The notes: generated by a model not told the origin, from the sequence alone. Numbered from the stretch's first letter, positions 36,267 to 51,311 are shown. The stretch is DNA of 64,000 nucleotides from Ancistrus triradiatus (GCA_025084515.1 JAJAGP010000763.1:237223-301222); one strand, 5' to 3'. A program made the numbers and translations.

Positions 36267-39200
36267 AGCTAAGAAAGAAAGAAGAGGCCTGTAAAACAGT
36301 ATTCGGTCCCACAGCTCCCCACAGGACACAGTGTTGCGACCAAATATTGGTACCCATGGTATAGATGGTTAAAATGAAAAATTGACTTAAAGTATTAAAT
36401 TATTATTAAATTATTATTAACTTAAATTAAAGGTTAGGGTTCTCTCACATTTTCAGTGTGAGATTAAGCACAGATATACTGTGTATACTGAATATACTGT
36501 AGGACTGTGGTAGCCTAGCGGTTAAGGTACTGGACTCTGGTCCAGGGTTCAAATCCCACCTCTGCTAAGCTACCACTGTTGGGTCCCTGAGCAAGACCCT
36601 TAACCCACAACTGCTTGGATTGTAAGACTGTATCAGTTGTAAGTCGCTCTGGATAAGGGCGTCTGCTAAATGCTGTAAATGTAAATGCAAACAAATGTAC
36701 CTTGGTATGGAAAAGCCTTTTTCTTTGATTTTCATAATTGTTTTAAAGTCTTGTGGGTAAACATGCGCACAGCTTTTTACTGAAAATAGAGTGAATGCCG
36801 TCCCACTCAATTGTAATGGCTTCTAACGGTTGACCAGTAGTTGAAAACTGTTTCCCATTTAGTTTGTGTTTAATGAGAGGCCAAATATGCTCTGTGGGGT
36901 TCAAATCTGGACTCCGACCAGGCCAAAACGAGCCTGCTGGACCTGTCCTCATGCCACTTCTGGTGATCTTCACAGTGTGAGCAGGAACATTGTTTTGTTA
37001 AAACAATAATGTGATCGTACCTCTTTAGAAGGAATGCTTCTTCTCACGAAGGAATGTGAAAGCAAGCCTTTCTGCATATTTTCCTGTGCTCCAAAGCACT
37101 GATTGACTTTTCACTTTAACGCAGCTCACCAGTCTCAGCAGCTGAAAAGGCTTCCTACACCACTACACACTTCTGCCTCCATGCTTAATGCAAGAGATGC
37201 ATTCACTGTTGTATTTCTCACCAGATCTTCAAATACACCTCTGACTTTAAATAAATAATGAACTTGCCATATGAATCCTTGATATATGTCAATGAGAAGC
37301 CACAGCGCTTTAAACTAGTTCATTCTGAAGAGTCCAATTTCTCAGTCCAGATGTTACAAGGCACTATACACAGTCGTATGAAAAGTTTGGGCACCCCTGA
37401 TAATTTTCATGATTGTTCTTTATAAATCATTGGTTGTCCAGCTCAGCAATTTCAGGTAAATATATCATATAGCAGATGAACACCGTGATATTTGAGAAGT
37501 GAAATTAAGTTTATAGGTTTTACAGAAAGTGTGCAGTAATTATTCAAACAAAATTAGGCAGGTGCATAAATTTGGGCACCCTTGTCATTTGAATACCTTT
37601 AGCACTAATTATTGGAACACGAATTTGTTTTGTAAAGCTCATTGGACCCTTGATCTACATACACAAGTGATCAACTATGAGAAAGTGTTAATGTGGCCAA
37701 TGGAAGTTTTGTTTCTCATCTTTGCATCTTCTCTGAAGAGTGGAACATGGAGCCTCAAACAACTCCCACTCTCAAATGGCTGAAAACAAAGTGGTTGTTT
37801 CAACATCATGTTCAGGGAACGGGAAAAGCTCTCTCAGAGATTTCACGCTGTCATTTCCACTGTGAGGAACCATAGTTGAGGCAATGACGACCGCCAGGTA
37901 CCGTTCTAGTTAATGAACTCCCGAAGTGGCAGACCAAGAAAAATCTCAGATATGCAGAGGCGAGGATGTTAAGAAACGTCCATAGCCAAGCCACAGAACC
38001 ACCTCCAAAGACCCTACAACCTCTCTTGCTGCAGATGGTGTCACTGTTCATCGTTCACCTATACAGCGCACTTTGCACGGAGAGGCTGTATGGGAGAGTA
38101 TGCAGAAGAGCCGTTTCTGCAGCACGCCACAAACAGAGTCACTTGAGGTTGCTACGCACATTTGGGACATCCAGCTTCATGTTGGAATAAAGTGGCTGTG
38201 TACTGAACATAAACTAAAATTGAGTTATTTGGCATAACAGGAAGCGGAAAAATAAACACAGCAATCCCAAGACACCACTTGCTACCCACATAAAAGTTGG
38301 TGGCGGTTCCCATCGCTGTGGACTGTGTGGCCAGTGCAGGTACGAGGAATCTTGTCAATTTTGAGGTCGCATGGATTTCCAGTTTCAATAATCTCCAGAT
38401 TATTGTAAGACACAATGTTCAGAATCATTGACAAAGTTGCACCTGAGGCCAACGACCCCCAAACCCTGTCTCAAATCTACTAAGCATTCATGCAGCGGAA
38501 CCAGTACACGTTCTGGAATGGCATCCAAGTCCCCAGACTGACTATTACTGAAAATGTGGGCTGTCCATGCTCGAAACCAATCAACCCTGACCTGAACTTG
38601 AGATGTTTCTAAGTGAAGAATGGTCCAAAGTACCTTCAACGCAGAATCCGACTGAAGCTGTAGGAAGCGTTTAGCGCTGTTTATTTCTACAAAAGGAGGA
38701 TCTACTAAATATTGATGTCATTTTTCTGTTAGGGGTGCCCCCAATTTATGCACCTTCTAATTTGGTTTTTTGAATAATTACTCACACTTCTCTGTAAAAC
38801 CTATAAACTTCATTTCACTTCTCAAATATCCTGTGTTTCATCTGCTATATGATATATTTAACTCAAGTTGCCTGATCTGAACAACCCAATGTATTTATAA
38901 ACCCAAATCATGAAATTATCAGGGGTGCCCAATACTTTTTCATACGACTGTACTTGTAGAGTTGTCTCAGTAATACTTAATGTCTGTGCTCACCTGTAGA
39001 TGAATCCTTCCTCTAATAGAAGTAAACTTCAGACATTTAAAGCATAACAGATTTGCATGGCGATGGTCACTGTTGGCACGACCTGTCAAGGATGCAGTAC
39101 AATAAAAGCTGCTTTATTCAAAGGAACTATCGGGGCTTCTTCTATCTCAGCATGAGGCTATGGAACGAGGCTGTCAGCAAGTGCTCTGGCTGTAATGGGA

Positions 39201-42200
39201 GATGATCATCAGATCACAGAAGTTGGCACATGAACTCTTTCTCCTACTGGGTAAATGAGAAAGGAGGTAATGATGGAACCATATAATGTCTATTTTTTTT
39301 TGTACAATATAACCACGTTTAATCTTTAATAGTACAGTGTGCATAGAATAGAACAGAAAATCACATCTTTCCTGATTCTTTTGCTCTTTAAGAATGTCTT
39401 GAATGACTATTTGTTCTTGTATTAAATGCCTTCTAGCCACATTAGCCTTTTTTTTTTCTATAGAGTCTTAAGAAGACAATTTATGGTCTGTTAAGCCATG
39501 TGTAACCATTTCTTTAGTGTGTGGTGGAATTTTTAATTAATAATTAAAAAAATTCAACGAAAATCATTCTGAAGTGACCCGTGTGTATTCCAAACTTGCA
39601 ACATGTACCTTCACTAAAGAAGCACTTGATGCTCGGACTATTTGCACATTTACACACATTGGGATTAATTTCGTATTTAGTTCAACCACCCATTTATTCA
39701 GAATGCACTGTATGTTTGTCCAGAAAGTGGTTCGGTTACAGTGGTGCTTGAAAGTTCTGTGACCCGTTTAAGAATGTTCGATATTTCGCATAAAATAGGC
39801 CTAAAACATCATCAGATTTTCACACAAGTCCTAAAGTAGATAAAGAGAACCCAGTTACACAATGAGACACAAATATTATACTTGGGTTCATTTATTTAAT
39901 TGAGGTCAATGAATCCAATATTACATATTAGTGAGTGCAAAGTATGTGAGCCTCTAGGATTACATTTCATTTGAGGTGAAATGAGAGTCCAGGTGTTTTC
40001 ATTCAATGGTATGCCAATCGGTGTGATGGTCACCCTTTTATTTAAAGACAGGGTCTAATCAAAGTTCTGGCCCTTCACAACACACATTGTGGAAGTGGTA
40101 TCATTGTAACGAACAAAGAGATTTCTGAGGAGCTCAAAAAGGTTGGAAAGGTTTAAACAGAAACTCATCTCTTAAAGAGTTTGGAACTCCACCAATCCAC
40201 AGTCAGACATATGTGTCACAAATGGAGGATAAACTCAAGACCATTGTTTACCCTCCCCGGAGTGGTCGACCAACGACAGATCACTCCCAAGAGCAAGGCG
40301 TGTCATAGTTGTGAGGTCACAAAGACCACAGGTAAACTTCTAGCAACTAAGTCCTCTCCTCCACATTGGCTAGATGTTAAGGTTCCAGGATTCCACCACA
40401 GAAAACACGAACAAAACCAATGGTGTGCATGGCAGGCTGCAAGGAGAAAGCCACTTGCTCTCCAAAAAGAAATTTGCGGCTCATCTGCGTTTCTAAAAGA
40501 TACTTGGACAAGCCGAAGGCTACTGGAAGAATGTTTTTGTGTATGGAAGAGACCAAAATAGAAACGTTTTTGGTTTTAAAAGAAAAGTGTTATGTTTGGA
40601 GAAGGAAAACACTTGCATTCCAGCATAAGAACTTATCCCATCTGTGAAACATGTGGTTGGTAGTATCATGGTTTTTGGGGCCTGTTTTGCTGCATCTGGG
40701 CAGGACGGTTCTTGCCATCACTGATGGAACAATGATTATGAATGTATCAGAGAATTCTAAAGGAATGTCGACATCTGTCATGGAACTGAATCTCAAGAGA
40801 AGGTGGGTCATGCAAGCAAGACAACGACCCTAAGCACACAAGACCGTTCACAAAGAATGGTTACAGAAGAATAAAGTGCAAGGTTTTGGAATGGCCAAGT
40901 CAAATCCTGACCTTAATCCAAGGAAATGTTTTGGAAGGACCTGAAGCGAGCATGCTAATGTGAGGAAACCCACCAACATCCCAGAGCTGAAGCTGTTTCG
41001 TACGGAGGAATGGGCTAAATGCTCCAAGCCGGTGTTTGCAGGACTGAATCAACAGCTACGGAAACGTTTAGTTGCAGTTATTGCTGCACAGGGGGTCACA
41101 CCACACTAACTGAAAGCAGAGGGTCACATACTTTTGCCACTCCCGAATATGTACTGTGGGACGCATTTTCCTCATAAATAAATGACCAAGTATAATATTG
41201 TGTCCATTTGTGTAACTACTGGTTCTCCTTATCTAACTTTTTAGGACTTGTGTGAAAATCTGATAAGTTGTTAGGTCCTATTTATTCAGAAATACATAGA
41301 AATTTCTCAAGGGTTCACAAACTTTCAGTACCGCTCTATGTGTAACGGGTGAGCTTGCCAAAATGTAAATCACCAACCCAGTAACAAATAATGAAATTAT
41401 GTATGTCAAAAATAAAAGGTAAATTTAGGTACAGTTAAGAAAATTCAGAACATTACACTTCCCACTCAGTTTCATGATCACTAGTCCTTATAGTGGGTTG
41501 TGGATTCAGGATCTTGTCAGATTGTGTGTGCATGAGATGATCGTGCTTATGAATACCTTGGGGGAGGTGTTGACAGATTCACAGATTGAGAAGAGGTGAT
41601 ACATTGCAGTGACTATTTCGTTCGATGTATGGAGAATGGGGTCACAAAAGCAGATGTTAGTAATTGGCCAGAAATGAGTGATTGCATTTGGGTGTGCCAA
41701 AGGCCATAGTGTGAAGGAAGTTGCTGAATTTGCACATGCATTGAAGCCCACAGTCATACGGCTCTACCAGCAGTGGCAGAAATCCCAGTCTGCAGGAAAT
41801 TCTTCTCAGAATTGTGGCCAAAAGACAAAACTGTTGGACAGAGACCGCCGGCGTGTTTCACAGCTTGTGAATAAAAATCATTTTACTTCCAGGCAAGAAA
41901 TGCTTCTAGAAGTCAGCGCAGGTCCTTCACAACCTTTTTTTGGTAGAACACTCCGCATGGAACTGCATACCATGAACATATGGAACAGAGTGGCCCACAA
42001 GAGGCCTTTGCTCACCTCTGCTCACATAGCTGCCCGGTTACAGTGGGTGAAAAGACACAGAAAATTGGACCGTTCACGACTGGGAATGTGTTATCTGGTC
42101 AGATGAATCTCGTTTCTGTATGCTTGTATGTGAATGATGCTAGATGTTGTGTTCATCGGAGACTGCAGGATGCCTTAAGTGAGGACTGTGTGCAAAGTGT

Positions 42201-45200
42201 TGTTCAAGCTGGAGGATTCTGTGATGTTCTGGGTGTGTTTTAGTCATGCTGAAATGTTCCTTTTGGTTGAGGTTAAATTTGAACATTGAGCTGCTGGACA
42301 ACCAGGTTTTGTCTTTTGCTCAATAGCTTACATGCTTAGGTACAGTGGGGCAAAAAAGTATTTAGTCAGCCACTGATTGTGCAAGTTCTCCTACTTAGAA
42401 AGATGAGAGAGGTCTGTAATTTTCATCATAGCTACACTTCAACTATGAGAGACAAAATGAGAAAAAAAATCCAGGAAATCACTTGTAGGATTTTTAAAGA
42501 GAATTAAAATTTGAAAAATCATGGTGAAAATAAGTATTTGGTCACGCCACAAACAAGCAAGATTCCCTGGCTCTCACAACTGTCGTCTTCTTTAAGAAGC
42601 TCTTCTGTCCTCCCACTTCGTTACCTGTATTAATGTGCACCTGTTTGTCCTCGTATCTGTATAAAATCTACCTGTCCACCGCCTCAAACAGTCGATCAAA
42701 CTCAACCATGGCAAGACCAAAGAGCTGTCTAAGGACACCAGGAAAGAAAATTGTAAGACCTGCAGCAGGCTGGAAGTGTTGGCAAGCAGGTTTGGTGTGA
42801 AATAAATCAACTGTGGGGGCAATCGTAAGACATACAAGACCATTGATAACTCCTCGACTGGGGCTCCACACAGATCCTCATCCCGTGGGTCAAAATGACA
42901 TGAGAACGGTGAGCACAAATCCCAGAACCAACACGGAGGGACCTGATGAATTAACCTGTTCAGAGCTGGGACCAGTACAAAGGCTACCATCAGTAACACA
43001 CTACGCCGAGAGGGACTCAGATCCTGCCAAAGTGCCAGGCGTGCCCCCCCTGCTTAGCCATTACATTTCCAGTCCACTGAAGTTTGGCCAGAGAGCATAT
43101 GGGATGATCCAGAATAGGATGGGAGAATCTCATGTGGTCAGATGAAACCAAATGAACTTTTTGATAAAAACTCAACTGCTGTGTTTGGAGGAGAAGAATG
43201 CTGAGGATGCCTCCCAATAACACCATACCTACTGTGAAGCATGGGGGTGGAAACTCAATGCTTTGGGGCTGTTTTTCCTCTGCAGAGGGGACAGGGAACG
43301 ACTGATCCGTGTTAAGGGAAGAATGAACGGGCCATGTTATGGTGAGATTTTTACATTTAAGCCAAAAACCTCCTTCCATCAGTGAGAGCATTGAAGGATG
43401 GAACGGGCTGGGTCTTCCGCCTGACATGACCCCAAACACAACCGCCGTCGCACGAATGGTGGCTCCGTAAAAAGCATTTCAAGGTCCTGGAGTGGCCTAG
43501 CCAGTCTCCAGACCTCAGCCCCATAGAACATTTGTGGAGGGAGATGAAAGTCCGTGTTGCCCCAAAACATCACTGCTCTAGAGGAGATCTGCATGGAGGA
43601 ATGGGCCAAAATACCAGCTACAGTGTGTGCCAACCTGGTGAAGACTTACAGGAAACGTTTGACCTCTGTCATTGACAACAAAGGTTACAAAGTAATGAGT
43701 TGAACTTTTGTTACTGACCAAATACTTATTTTCCAACATGATTTACAATTAAATTCTTTAAAAATCCTACAATGTGATTTCCTGGATTTGTTTCTCATTG
43801 TGTCTCTCATAGTTGAAGTGTAGCTATGATGAAAATTACAGACCTCTCTCATCTTTCTAAGTGGGAGAACTTGCACAGTCAGTGGCTGACTAAATACTTT
43901 TTTGTCCCACTGTACGTTTCATACAATAGTGGATTGAGAGAGATCACAAAATTGTTGAGTTGGTTATAGCTGATATTAATAGAAAACAGATAATCTTTGT
44001 GAAAAATTATTTATTTTTAAGTTTTAACACAGCACAGCTTGTTAGGTTGTTAGCTGTGTGAGGTGACTGGCATGATATACAGTGCTGCTTGAAAATTTGT
44101 CAATTTTTTATATTCTATATAAGTCAGATTTTCACACAAGTCCTAAAAGTAGATAAAGAGAACCCAGTTACACAAATGAGACAAAAATATTATACTTGGT
44201 CATTTTTTACATTATTTTTACATTATTACATATTAGTGAGTGGCAAAAGTATGTGAGCCTCTAGGATTAGCAGTTAATTTGAAGGTGAAATTAGAGTCAG
44301 GTGTTTTCCCAGAGCTGAAGCTGTTCTGTACGGAGGAACCGTTAGCTGCAGTTATTGCTGCACAGGGGGGTCACACCAGATACTGAAAGCAGAGGCTCAC
44401 ATACTTTTGCCACTCACTAAGATGTAATATTGGATCATTTTCCTCAATAACTAAATGACCAAGTGTAATATTTTTGTCTCATTTGTTTAACTGGGTTCTC
44501 TTTATCTACTTTTAGGACTTGTGTGAAAATCTGATGATGTTTTAGGTCATATTTATGCAGAAATGTAGAAAATTCTAAAGGGTTCACAAACTTCCAAGCA
44601 CCTCTGCTGCTTTATCTTATCTTTTCTGTCTCTCTACAGTGTCCTGATGCAAGAGCAGTGTTAATTATTATCAAAATATAGGGGAAAGTGTTTTTCAGCT
44701 TGTCAGTACATTATTTTAGATCTCATCTTGTATCATGTCATAAAACTTGCAAGTAACCTTAATACCTAAGCTATCTGAAGGTTCCATACTGTTTGTAACT
44801 GGAGCTCTCTGAAGCAAGGTGAGAGATGTGTCACTCTCGTTAGTGGAGCCTTTTCATGGTGCTTTCTCTCTCGCTGTGGGGTGCCAGTATTGATGTAATC
44901 ATTTGGTGATCTTCACTGTGACCTCACTGAACATCTGTAGGTGTGCCAAGGTTACATAAGTAACCTTCAGTTCTATATTCTTAAAAATGGACCAGCGGGT
45001 GGTGGTGTCCTCTGACCTACAGTGATGGTAATCCGTGATGCATCTTCATGTACAATACGCTAGACATCTGCAGCAGAGGTCGCACATGGGTTATCTGGGG
45101 ACGAAGTTCCGCCAAGGACTTTCCTGCTTAGACTCAGGATCCTGGAGTGACTCTGTGTATCGGGCCACTTAATGCTGATGTGCAAACTTCACATTTTATT

Positions 45201-48200
45201 TGAACTTTGACTCCATGACTGTAGTTCGCTCTTAGATTTATCATCTACGCCGCCCAAGGAGGTTGGGTCCCTTTTTGAGTCTTGGTCCTCCCAAGGTTTC
45301 TTCCTATAACACTTAGGGAGTTTTTCCTTGCCACTGTCGCCCTAGGCTTGCTCAGTTTGGGATTGGATGTAGTTATTAGGAGATAATCTAAACTTGTAAA
45401 GTTGCTTTGATACAATGCTCCATTGTAAAAAGCGCTATATAAATAGATCTGACCTGACTTGGACTTCCTTTCCTGGAGCAAGCTTCATAAGAGCCAGTTC
45501 TGTGTGGCGTTTTGTGTATTTTTCCGGCTGCACTCGTTGAAGCTTTCAGAACCTTTTCTGTTTCCTAAACGATTAATGGATAAATGGTGGAGTGATGTTT
45601 CTCTTTGTATTGTTGAGCTTTTTGCCATATTATTAATTATTAAAACATGATATGCAAATGATTTCTCCCAAATATGTTCTGTAGTATCCAGTAAATAAAT
45701 GTTTTTTATGCTGATAAACTATGTTAAATAAACAAACAAACATTTTCCAGTACCTTAACCGCTAGGCTACCACAGTCCCAGTTTAGAGGAGAGGTATAAA
45801 ATGTAATATGAGACAAAGAATATATTTCCAAACAAGAGAAAGTAATCCCATTTAGCAAACCTTTAAGTAAGAAGGAAATAAGTATTTATTTGTCGACCAG
45901 TGCCCTCTAGTGAGTAACTAGTGAAAATGCATTAAATCTCAGATTTCCTTCTGGTGATGGTGTGATGGTTCCCTTGTGTACATTTAAGTGAGCCCGGTTA
46001 TATGGTACTTCAGCCTTTGTCAGACGTATAGCTTTAACTCTTAAGTACTAAGTTGAAATAATATAGATTAGATCAATATGAAGTTAAATTGTTAGTAGTT
46101 TACTATATCTGAATGTCAAAATGCATATTAAATAAATTGATTAAACATGAGCTGATTAACAGTACAAGCTGGTATTGTGAGGTTCTCTGTATCTAGACTG
46201 AAGTCACGAGTCAAATAGTGTGAATTGTTTGAGATAAGAACTGCCTTTCAGCAGACTGTATTCAAACTGTACTACATTGTTTTTCAGAGGAAGAACTTGC
46301 AACACCTCCACTGGATGGGATCATATTACCAGGCATTACACGGCAGAGCATCCTGGAGCTAACACATAAATGGGTAAACTGTAACCAACAGGACGGAACA
46401 GTTCCTTTGTTCGTTGTTTTAAGCCTGGAGTGACATAGCCCATGGTCAGGTAGATCCAGTATGTGGACACACAGGTTCACTGATTCCAGTCACTCACTCA
46501 CTTTCCATCCGCTTACTCCAGTTCAGGGTTGTGGCTGCATAGGGCAAAAGGACGGAATACTAGGCAGGGCGCCAGTCCATCGCCTGATCATGGATGACTA
46601 AGAACTGGAACTTTTTATGGACCAGGTTTGCATTAGCAATGTTGGGGTGTACTACGGCATATTGCAATCACTGCAGCAGATTTTTGGATGTGTAACATGG
46701 CCCGCTGTGCCACGTCTTTGCCAGAAGTGGGCAGCAGAGGTGTGAAGCTCCCAGTCAGCAGTACTAATCATAGGGACGTCATAAGCTGATCGCTGTGCCA
46801 GACGGAATTTGGTATTGATAAGTATGGTTTGAAAGAAAAGAGAGTATTTCAAATTAAGCAAATGAGAATTTTGAAAGTGAAAGCTGAAGATATGAATCAA
46901 AAAGTAAATGGAAAACAAAAGATGTACCTGCCAAGAAGTGAAAGATGAGTTGGGAAAGGAGTTGGGAAGAAGAGCAAAAGACAAGTTTTGAGTTGAAAGA
47001 CAAAACAAAAAAAGAGGAAAATATGTCATTTGAAAGTTGAAGAAAGAACCTTTGGAGATCGAAGCAAAGATCTTGGCATTTCTATTCCATTAAACTTTGC
47101 TGTGAAGAGGCTTTTATTATTAGTTCGGTGTTGAGCGATAGTATTTCGGTGCCCTCTTTGTTAGAAATTCCCACCATTTTCCACAATCCATATAGGACTG
47201 CATGTAATCGATGAATCATCCGGCTCGTGGGTGGAAACCAACCAACTGAACTGCTCAGACTTCTTCAGTATCAGGCTGATGTACAGGTTGATGATACCAG
47301 GTGGTTAGTAGTGTGGACAGATAGTGAATACGGCCTTATGAGTGGATTTAAAGCTGTGGGGCAGGCCCTCATGTGGGATGGAACGGAAGTGCTTGAGGGA
47401 ACAAGACTTTTTTTAGTTTTTTTGCCTTTTTGATAATCATTTCTAAACATATTGTATATTTATAGATGCTTTTAAATGTATAAGGAATGTTTGTCATTTG
47501 AAAAATAGCCTGTTGGACTGGAACAAACCATAATGGGTTCTCTTCATTTCTCTGCACAGGGGGAGTTTAAAGTTTCTGAGCGCTACTTGACAATGGCAGA
47601 TCTGTGCCTAGCTCTGCAGGAGAAGCGAGTGAAGGAGATGTTTGGTTCAGGTACAGCTTGTGTGGTCAGTCCAGTTGGCAGAGTGCTGTACCAAGGAGAG
47701 GTGAGCATACTCTATATATTTAACAGGCCTATAGTGATCATGTGATCCAGTATTAGTTTTAGGCCATGTGTTTGCGTTTGTGGGGTTATGACCAGTGGCA
47801 GAGGCAGGCATGGAGGTACACTATTTCAAAACCCCCAACTGTAAAACGTCCTGTAGCCAAAGTATCTGGATTAGATTGCATATCCTGATAAGGATTATCG
47901 TTATACACACGTGCGGTGGTTAAAGAGGCTTAAGTGCAAGCCTTCAAACCACTTCAGCAGGTGTGAGGTGCCATTTAGCAACGTTTTACTCTTGTGAACG
48001 GGTACACATTGACACAAAAAAGCACCCAGATACAAATGACGGATTGCTGCGAAACCTGGCTCACAGTTATGTAGCAGGCAGATGTATAAATGATTACAGG
48101 TGTGGTCTGATTAGACACTGGGTCTTTCCACAAGATGGCGTAACAGTGCTTCCCTCTCTGTCTACAAATAGGCTCTCAGAGGCTGCATTTGGGGAGTTTA

Positions 48201-51200
48201 CTGTTGGTGAGAGATCTTTGACTGCTGGACATGCCTCTCATAGACATTTTGCCCAGTTGCCAAACTTTGAGAGTGGGAGCATCAGCAGGATGGTTGTCGA
48301 TGAATTGGCCGCCATCTAGGTCGTTGTGAGCTAGCTGTTAGGAGGTGTTGGGAGCAGTGGTTCTGTGAGGGCACGCACACACAGCGAACAGCCTGTGCCA
48401 TCCAGACACAGATGACGCATTCACTACACACCCCTGTCTCTGCCCAGACCATTTCCAGGTTCTTAGCAGAAGGAAATGTGTTGTCACGGAGGATCTACAG
48501 GCCCAGCTGTGGGCAAATATGTCACAGAGGCATGTCTAGCAGGCAACGATCTTTCACCAAGAGGTACAGTTCTCAAAAGTGTCCTACGAGAGCCTTTTAT
48601 AGAGCAGGGGAGGGAGATCTTTTATGCCCACTTGTGGCCAGACCCACTGTCTAATCAGACCACACCTGTAATCACTTACACATCCACCTGTGCATACCTG
48701 CATGCCGAAATCCAACATTTCTATCTGGGTGTGTTTTTTTTTCAATAACCATACACTCCTCCAAAACCCATTCCAATAAATTACACAGTAATCAAAACCT
48801 TCACTATACAACACATAATGATGAAGGTGTAAGGTTTAGTAAAATGTACAAGATACATCAACTTTTGCCCAAAACCAGTGTAAAAGCATCAACAAGTAGA
48901 AAAACACACAGTGATATCAGATTTTCTGAGTTGATTTACAGAACAGCCTGACTGCATTTGGTTCCAATAATATCATAATCCTAAAAGTAGATAATATGAG
49001 ACAAAAATATTATACTTGGTAATTTATTGATTGAGGGAATTGATCCAATATTACATATTAGTGAGTGGCAAAAATATGTGACCCTCTGCTTTCAGTATCT
49101 GGTGTGCCCCCCCTGTGCAGCAATAACTGCAGCTAAACGTTTCCTGTAGCTGTTGATCAGTCCTGCACACCGGCTTGGAGGAATTTTAGCCCATTCCTCN
49201 NNNNNNNNNNNNNNNNNNNNNNNNNNNNNNNNNNNNNNNNNNNNNNNNNNNNNNNNNNNNNNNNNNNNNNNNNNNNNNNNNNNNNNNNNNNNNNNNNNNG
49301 GGTTCACAAACTTTCAAGCACCACTTTATGAGTTAATCACAATATTGTGACAATGAAAGCCGCTCGGTACCGTTCCGGTTACAGTTTGACTGTCAGCTAT
49401 GGATATCTGATGGTTAGTTCCTCAGGAGTAATTGAGTTAGCTGCAGTAAGAGATAATATGAACAGGCTAAAACGAGTACTGTCTGTATGCTGTATTAAAT
49501 CACCCGTGAAGGCAGTGATTCCTGCTTTTAGTTATTTATATCAAACCAGATAATGGAGAATGCAGCTGGTACTGTGGGAGGAATTTTTTATTTAAAAAAA
49601 TCTACAAAATGTGTTTGCGTTTAAAACCCAGCAGTTTTATTACCTTCTTATCTGCTGGAAATATGCTTAAAATGAAAGCAACACCTGTCACCTGTGCGTA
49701 ACAGTTTGTGTGCCTCAATCACATCCTCGAAATCTCTAAATGGATTTTTTTTGTTTTCATCAAGAAATGCCCAAAGTGGAGCCGTAGCCTGTCCTTTGTC
49801 CTCTGTTGTACTCCTGACTTTTAAAGTACTTCCTCTACCATGTACTAGACTGGCAGAATGCAGCTGATACCAGCTAAGTGCAGCTTTCAAAAGTTTTTGC
49901 TGGACTTTTTAGCTAGGACTTTTTCAGCCAATCCAAAATAAGAAAGCTGCTGATTAGTTGTCATAAATAATTGCGCTTAACAATTTAATTGCCTGTTCGT
50001 TGAAAGAACCTAATGAAATACAAGCCTAAGGTGACTGAACAGCCGTCTTGCTGACTAGCCATGTTAGCTTAGCAGCTAATACTGATTACTGTGACCATGT
50101 ACGTGTGCATGCACCCAAATACCTCATACCAAACGTACGAAATAAAAAATGCAAAGCATGACAAAAATGAAAGTATCAGCAAAAATCCAAATTCAAAAAA
50201 ACATACATGCCAAAAATATAGAATTAACTATAGAGCTAACAAATGCACCAACATTACTCAGCACTGCAGTCATGTCTCAGTCTTTTATTCAGACTTACTC
50301 ACCTCAGTACACTCAGTTCACATTCTGCTCGTTGCACAAATCTACTGTGTAAAATTATAATAGCGATAATTTCATTTGATTTCCATTGTCTTAAATCCTT
50401 TAAAGATTAGACGATTCTGTAGTAATTGTGACAGCCCTACACGTATTTCAGTAATTGGGGAGAGAGTTATGCAGGAGCTCTGTGTTTAGTTGTTTCACAC
50501 TGACATGTAGCTGCAGATTGAAGCATGTGGAGTGGTATGTGGTACCTGAGTCAGGACCAAATCAGTCTCAGCAGCTAAGCTGAGGAGCAGGCCTTTATAC
50601 CTCTGGCTTGGTAAGACAGTTTAGTTAGGAATTATTATGATTGTCACTTGCACTGTAACCGTTTGGAAAGTACATTTACATATTTAATTCAATATTTAAC
50701 GTATGCTGACTTCATTCATGTTTGCTGCTATCTACATGTGCTGTGTTTATGTACTTCATCACTACAGTACAGGACTCGGTCCGCACTACATACATGTCAT
50801 GTCACATTCAGCATGTCTCTCTGTATGGTCACTGTTTTCTTTTCTTTTTCTTTTTCTTTTTCTGTTATTTATTTCTTTTAGATTTAATTTCTATGTTTAG
50901 ATCTAATTTTACTCTGTGTTGACACATGCACCAAGACAAATTCCTTGTGCTTGTTGTGCTTGGCGAATAAATGATTCCGATTCTGATTTAGTGCTTGGCA
51001 GTTGTGTACTGACACTGTACTGCATCTTGGTTTGTGAGAATGCACATGGTAGTATTCTCCTCAATTTCTTGCATTTCTGTCACTGATTTCTGCACTAGGA
51101 TCTTCAAATTCCTGTTGAAGATACCCACTGTCCTCTTACCACCAGGATACTGAAGGAGCTTACCGACATCCAGGTGATACACATGAACTCACACATTCAC

Positions 51201-51226
51201 AGACACAGACCCCTGGCAGCTTATAC

Positions 51227-51311
<85 letters not shown>

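Larger units (their letters stand above)
44607..47559. other. BCAT1 introns 7-8
   Basis: Besides exon 8 and the listed repeats, nothing recognised. 45650-45670 has an octamer-like ATGCAAATGATTT. Confidence 0.4.

Noticed and set aside
36507..36580. A tRNA gene
   Set aside because: The A and B boxes belong to the SINE head; there is no acceptor stem pairing, and the SINE body follows directly.
39002..39117. Apparent BCAT1 exon 6 remnant (CCTTCC...GTAAAC...AAAGCA, then GCATGGCGA)
   Set aside because: The true, intact exon 6 is at 36059-36219, with correct phase and the PLP lysine. The resemblance here is short and by chance.
46652..47029. 125-codon minus frame rich in Phe, Leu and Ser
   Set aside because: It arises from an AG-rich plus strand in a BCAT1 intron, with no family resemblance.
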